Shown piece by piece: positions 5,189 to 7,504 of a stretch of DNA of 7,504 bases. The DNA is from Candidatus Moraniibacteriota bacterium (GTDB lineage Bacteria; Patescibacteriota; Minisyncoccia; Moranbacterales; UBA11712): positions 670-8,173 of the forward strand of contig PMJF01000059.1 in assembly GCA_003157295.1 (NCBI GenBank), given 5' to 3'. The notes beneath the pieces were generated by a model. It was not told the origin of the DNA. It made no database searches and worked only from the letters and a program-made list of their open reading frames with translations. Position 1 is the first letter of the stretch; each line of letters begins with the position of its first letter. The translations under genes were made by a program, and so were the position numbers.

Positions 5189-6406
5189 TTAGTGCAAAGT
5201 CGCCTTGATCCCCATTTCTTGCCCGTCTCTCGCCACTGTGAGGTCTATTTCATCCCCTGGTTTATATTTTGAGACAATAAAAGCCAAATTCTGCCCTGGG
5301 TTTACTTCTTCGCCGTTTACGCTCAAAATGACGTCCGAGAGCTTGAGTCCCGCCTTGTCAGCCGCACTTCCGGAAATTACCGCGAGGCCCTGTTGAAGGC
5401 TGGGTGAATAAACAAGCGCTCCGTGATCGTATTTATTCCCATTGATATTCGCGTTCTCTTTATCCAGGCTCAGGTAATATACCCCGAGGCTTCCTCTTTT
5501 CACTGCCCCGCCCGCCAAATATTCGTCAATGAGATGTTCGATATGGTTCACCGGAATAACGAAATATTGCCGAGTCTGATCCGTCTTTTGAGATCCCAAA
5601 ATGCCGACTACGTCTCCGTTATAATCCGCCACTGTCGCGCCGTCCATATTTTCATCACCGAGATTATTAAACGTCATATCGGTGAAAAAAACTCCCTGCA
5701 GTTTTTCGGATGTTGCCACAGGACCTGAAAGTGAATAGCTTTCTTCCAGCTGGCTGATCAATCCCGACTTATAAATAATGCTGGCATTGCTCTCGCCCCT
5801 TCCGATGGCAATGATCTTTGCCCCTGTTTTTATGTCTTCGGGCGCTATAAAGGAAGCGGTGGAAAGATTTTCCGCTCCGTCGATCTTGATGAAAGCCAAA
5901 TTCGTGAAAGAATCGGTAAAGACCAGTCGTCCCTCAAAAACCGTTCCGTCTGATGTTATGATCTTATATTTGGCCGAATCGGTCAAAATAGCTTCTTGGT
6001 AGGTGATTATCAATCCGTCGGCGGTTGCGACAAGTCCGCTTCCAAATTTAGTCTCGGGGTTTTGATTGCTTTTTTTTGACGCAGTGGTCCCGCTCGCGCT
6101 CTTTTGCGAGATGATCTCCACAACGCTTGACGCTGACTTATTCGAATAACGGGAAACATTTTGCTCTTCGCTAACCGTAACCTGTTCGGTTTTATTGACC
6201 ACCACCACATTTTCAGTTGCTTGCTCGAGAAACTTGTATTTACTAAGCCACTTCGCCGTCGAGAGACGAGGAATGAGATAATGGTTGATGATCACGAGAC
6301 TTACTCCTGAAAGCAGAAAGACCAGTAAAACAAAAAAAATGAACCTGATTATTCGCAGGCCCTTGCGAGACTTATGCTTTTTTTCGTCCACGTTGTTATC
6401 TTCCAT
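5189..6406 (-). CDS. Membrane-anchored HtrA/DegP-like PDZ protein, probable pseudoprotease
   Basis: The 405-residue protein has a basic cytoplasmic N-terminus (KKHKSRK), one membrane span (about 18-43), a low-complexity linker (about 60-118), a trypsin-like S1C domain (about 119-295) and a C-terminal PDZ domain (about 305-405, with GLAVISGSAADKAGLKLSDVILSVNG). The architecture is that of HtrA/DegS, with the catalytic part outside the cytoplasmic membrane. Fold landmarks persist: FGSGLVATADGLIIT, FTNLAFIKID, GDVVGILG and FVIPVNHI. Aligned by eye to DegP, the catalytic His of TNNHV becomes E138 (TYQEAI), the Asp of SDIAL becomes N169 (TNLAF), and the GNSGG Ser becomes M254 in ENMDGA, with a few extra residues before it. 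Serine-protease activity therefore looks lost; a sensor, scaffold or chaperone role is inference. The ATG is 3 bp after the preceding stop codon, which suggests translational coupling. Confidence 0.88.
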   Translation of the reverse strand: MEDNNVDEKKHKSRKGLRIIRFIFFVLLVFLLSGVSLVIINHYLIPRLSTAKWLSKYKFLEQATENVVVVNKTEQVTVSEEQNVSRYSNKSASSVVEIISQKSASGTTASKKSNQNPETKFGSGLVATADGLIITYQEAILTDSAKYKIITSDGTVFEGRLVFTDSFTNLAFIKIDGAENLSTASFIAPEDIKTGAKIIAIGRGESNASIIYKSGLISQLEESYSLSGPVATSEKLQGVFFTDMTFNNLGDENMDGATVADYNGDVVGILGSQKTDQTRQYFVIPVNHIEHLIDEYLAGGAVKRGSLGVYYLSLDKENANINGNKYDHGALVYSPSLQQGLAVISGSAADKAGLKLSDVILSVNGEEVNPGQNLAFIVSKYKPGDEIDLTVARDGQEMGIKATLH

Positions 6407-6409
6407 TTT

Positions 6410-7153
6410 CTATATTACGGGATACCATTTAGTGCTTAAAAGCAGGATCGAAGCTGTTCCCGCTAAAAAAACGAGATTAAAAACTATCTTTCTGACCGTT
6501 AAACTCCCAATAAAGTAATTGCGGATAATATCCCAGCTGGCGTAATAGATTATGAGAGTAATAACTCCCGTTGTCAAGTACCCAAAGGGCCAAAAATTCT
6601 GGATCCAGATGGCTACCGCTACAAGATAAGCCAGATATACGGAATAAAGTATTCGCTGAGAGCGGTTTATTTCAAGCTTATTTATCATAATTGACATATA
6701 AGAAACCAAAAAAGTAATCACGGCGAAAGCGGCCATAATGTACCAAACAGATACTTCAATATTGAGATACCAGCCATAAACCGATGTGTACCAGCAAAAA
6801 AGCGCGACCAGCGCGGCCAGATTTACCATCGCCTTAGCTGTCTGATCCTTATCATACTTTCTCAGCCGATAACCGGCCAGGACTGCCAGATAAAAGACGC
6901 CGCTGACGAGGACGATAAAAGCTTTGGCTTGAGCCGGCGAATCGATAAGCGGGAGAAGAAGGAGCGCTCCCAATATCAATAAGATCAATAAAAAGAAGAA
7001 GCGAAAATTCTTGGCAATGAGCCTCACTCCGATTAATAGAACGACCGCAAATATCCCCTCAATCCAAAAAGCCCGGCCCGGATAATCGAAAACCAGCCAA
7101 AGCGCCGCCAGATTCAACAAACTTAAAAAAAAGACGCCGAACTCCCAGATCAT
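6410..7153 (-). CDS. Polytopic membrane protein of unknown function
   Basis: I cannot assign this 247-residue protein to a family. It is strongly hydrophobic with about nine predicted spans (roughly 5-22, 30-47, 52-70, 77-95, 107-124, 134-155, 168-185, 189-207 and 222-240). It is rich in tryptophan and tyrosine near span ends, and its basic loops (RLRKYDK near 96-102, KLEINRSQR near 159-167) may face the cytoplasm. No transporter, glycosyltransferase or protease motif stands out, and there is no large soluble domain. The ATG at 7153 is 9 bp after the clpB stop, and the TAG stop is 3 bp before the HtrA-like ATG, so it is the middle gene of a tight operon. That context suggests an envelope-stress or protein-quality role beside the membrane-anchored HtrA-like protein, but this is inference from position only. 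Confidence 0.8.
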   Translation of the reverse strand: MIWEFGVFFLSLLNLAALWLVFDYPGRAFWIEGIFAVVLLIGVRLIAKNFRFFFLLILLILGALLLLPLIDSPAQAKAFIVLVSGVFYLAVLAGYRLRKYDKDQTAKAMVNLAALVALFCWYTSVYGWYLNIEVSVWYIMAAFAVITFLVSYMSIMINKLEINRSQRILYSVYLAYLVAVAIWIQNFWPFGYLTTGVITLIIYYASWDIIRNYFIGSLTVRKIVFNLVFLAGTASILLLSTKWYPVI

Positions 7154-7162
7154 ATTTACTGA

Positions 7163-7504
7163 TTAATGAATTATAATCTTATCCCCTTTCGCGTCCACTT
7201 TTATCTTATCTCCATCTTTTATTTTTCCTTCCACGATTCTAAGAGCCAGTTCGTCCAAAACCATATTTTGGATAGCCCGCTTCAATGGACGGGCTCCATA
7301 GATCGGATCAAAACCGGACCGGGCCAACAGATCTTCCGCTTCCGGACTGACCTTCAATTTTATATTTTTCTCTGCCAGACGATGCCTCACCATATCCAGT
7401 TGCATATCGACTATTTTTTTGATCTCGCTCGCCCCAAGCGGATGAAAAATTATGATTTCATCCAGACGATTCAAAAATTCCGGCTTGAATTTTTCCCGCA
7501 GAGA
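7163..7504 (-). CDS. clpB: C-terminal end of ClpB-type AAA+ disaggregase (partial)
   Basis: Only the last 113 codons are in the window; the reading frame is open to the right edge, beginning SLREKFKPEFLNRLDEIIIF. ClpB is a cytosolic hexameric ATPase that pulls proteins out of aggregates with DnaK. The visible part is the end of the second AAA+ module: FLNRLDE carries the expected arginine-finger residue, and GFDPIYGARPLKRAIQ is the sensor-2 signature of the small C-terminal (D2-small) subdomain, followed by a short beta-rich tail ending in DKIIIH. The FHPL after NRLDEIII favours ClpB over ClpC or ClpA, but without the N-terminal and middle domains this is not certain. It is the upstream gene of the clpB, membrane protein, HtrA-like cluster. 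Confidence 0.88.
   Translation of the reverse strand, partial: SLREKFKPEFLNRLDEIIIFHPLGASEIKKIVDMQLDMVRHRLAEKNIKLKVSPEAEDLLARSGFDPIYGARPLKRAIQNMVLDELALRIVEGKIKDGDKIKVDAKGDKIIIH

Overview
This 7.5 kb window is compact bacterial chromosome, probably from an ultra-small or candidate-phyla bacterium (Patescibacteria/CPR, Parcubacteria-like). That lineage is an inference: gaps are short, none of the seven visible start codons has a recognisable Shine-Dalgarno sequence at the usual distance, the single-copy core genes are divergent, and the envelope proteins are unfamiliar. Nothing suggests a phage, transposon, CRISPR array or recent transfer, and there is no rRNA or tRNA gene.

Left half, plus strand (110-4771): a PLP-dependent cysteine synthase, then cysteinyl-tRNA synthetase (cysS) 18 bp later, a 60-residue unknown protein, the replicative helicase dnaB, and the recombination mediator recR. 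The first pair joins cysteine synthesis to tRNA-Cys charging. dnaB and recR are replication and repair genes. dnaB appears to have its own extended -10 promoter so close to the ATG that its mRNA would be nearly leaderless, with a small perfect palindrome next to the -35 region. The 5' flank of the cysteine synthase gene holds a 30-bp AT-rich perfect inverted repeat and an adjoining GC-rich hairpin.

Middle (4773-4801): a strong hairpin with T-tracts on both strands, placed as a shared terminator between convergent recR and rplU.

Right half, minus strand (7504 down to 4808): the 3' end of a ClpB-type AAA+ disaggregase, a 247-residue polytopic membrane protein of unknown function, a membrane-anchored HtrA/DegP-like protein with a PDZ domain, and rplU (ribosomal protein bL21). 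The first three are separated by only 9 and 3 bp and look like one operon. The HtrA-like protein is the most interesting item: aligned by eye to DegP motifs, all three catalytic residues (His, Asp, Ser) are replaced while the fold landmarks and PDZ domain remain. This suggests an envelope pseudoprotease acting as a sensor, scaffold or chaperone, co-expressed with a protein disaggregase and an uncharacterised membrane protein.
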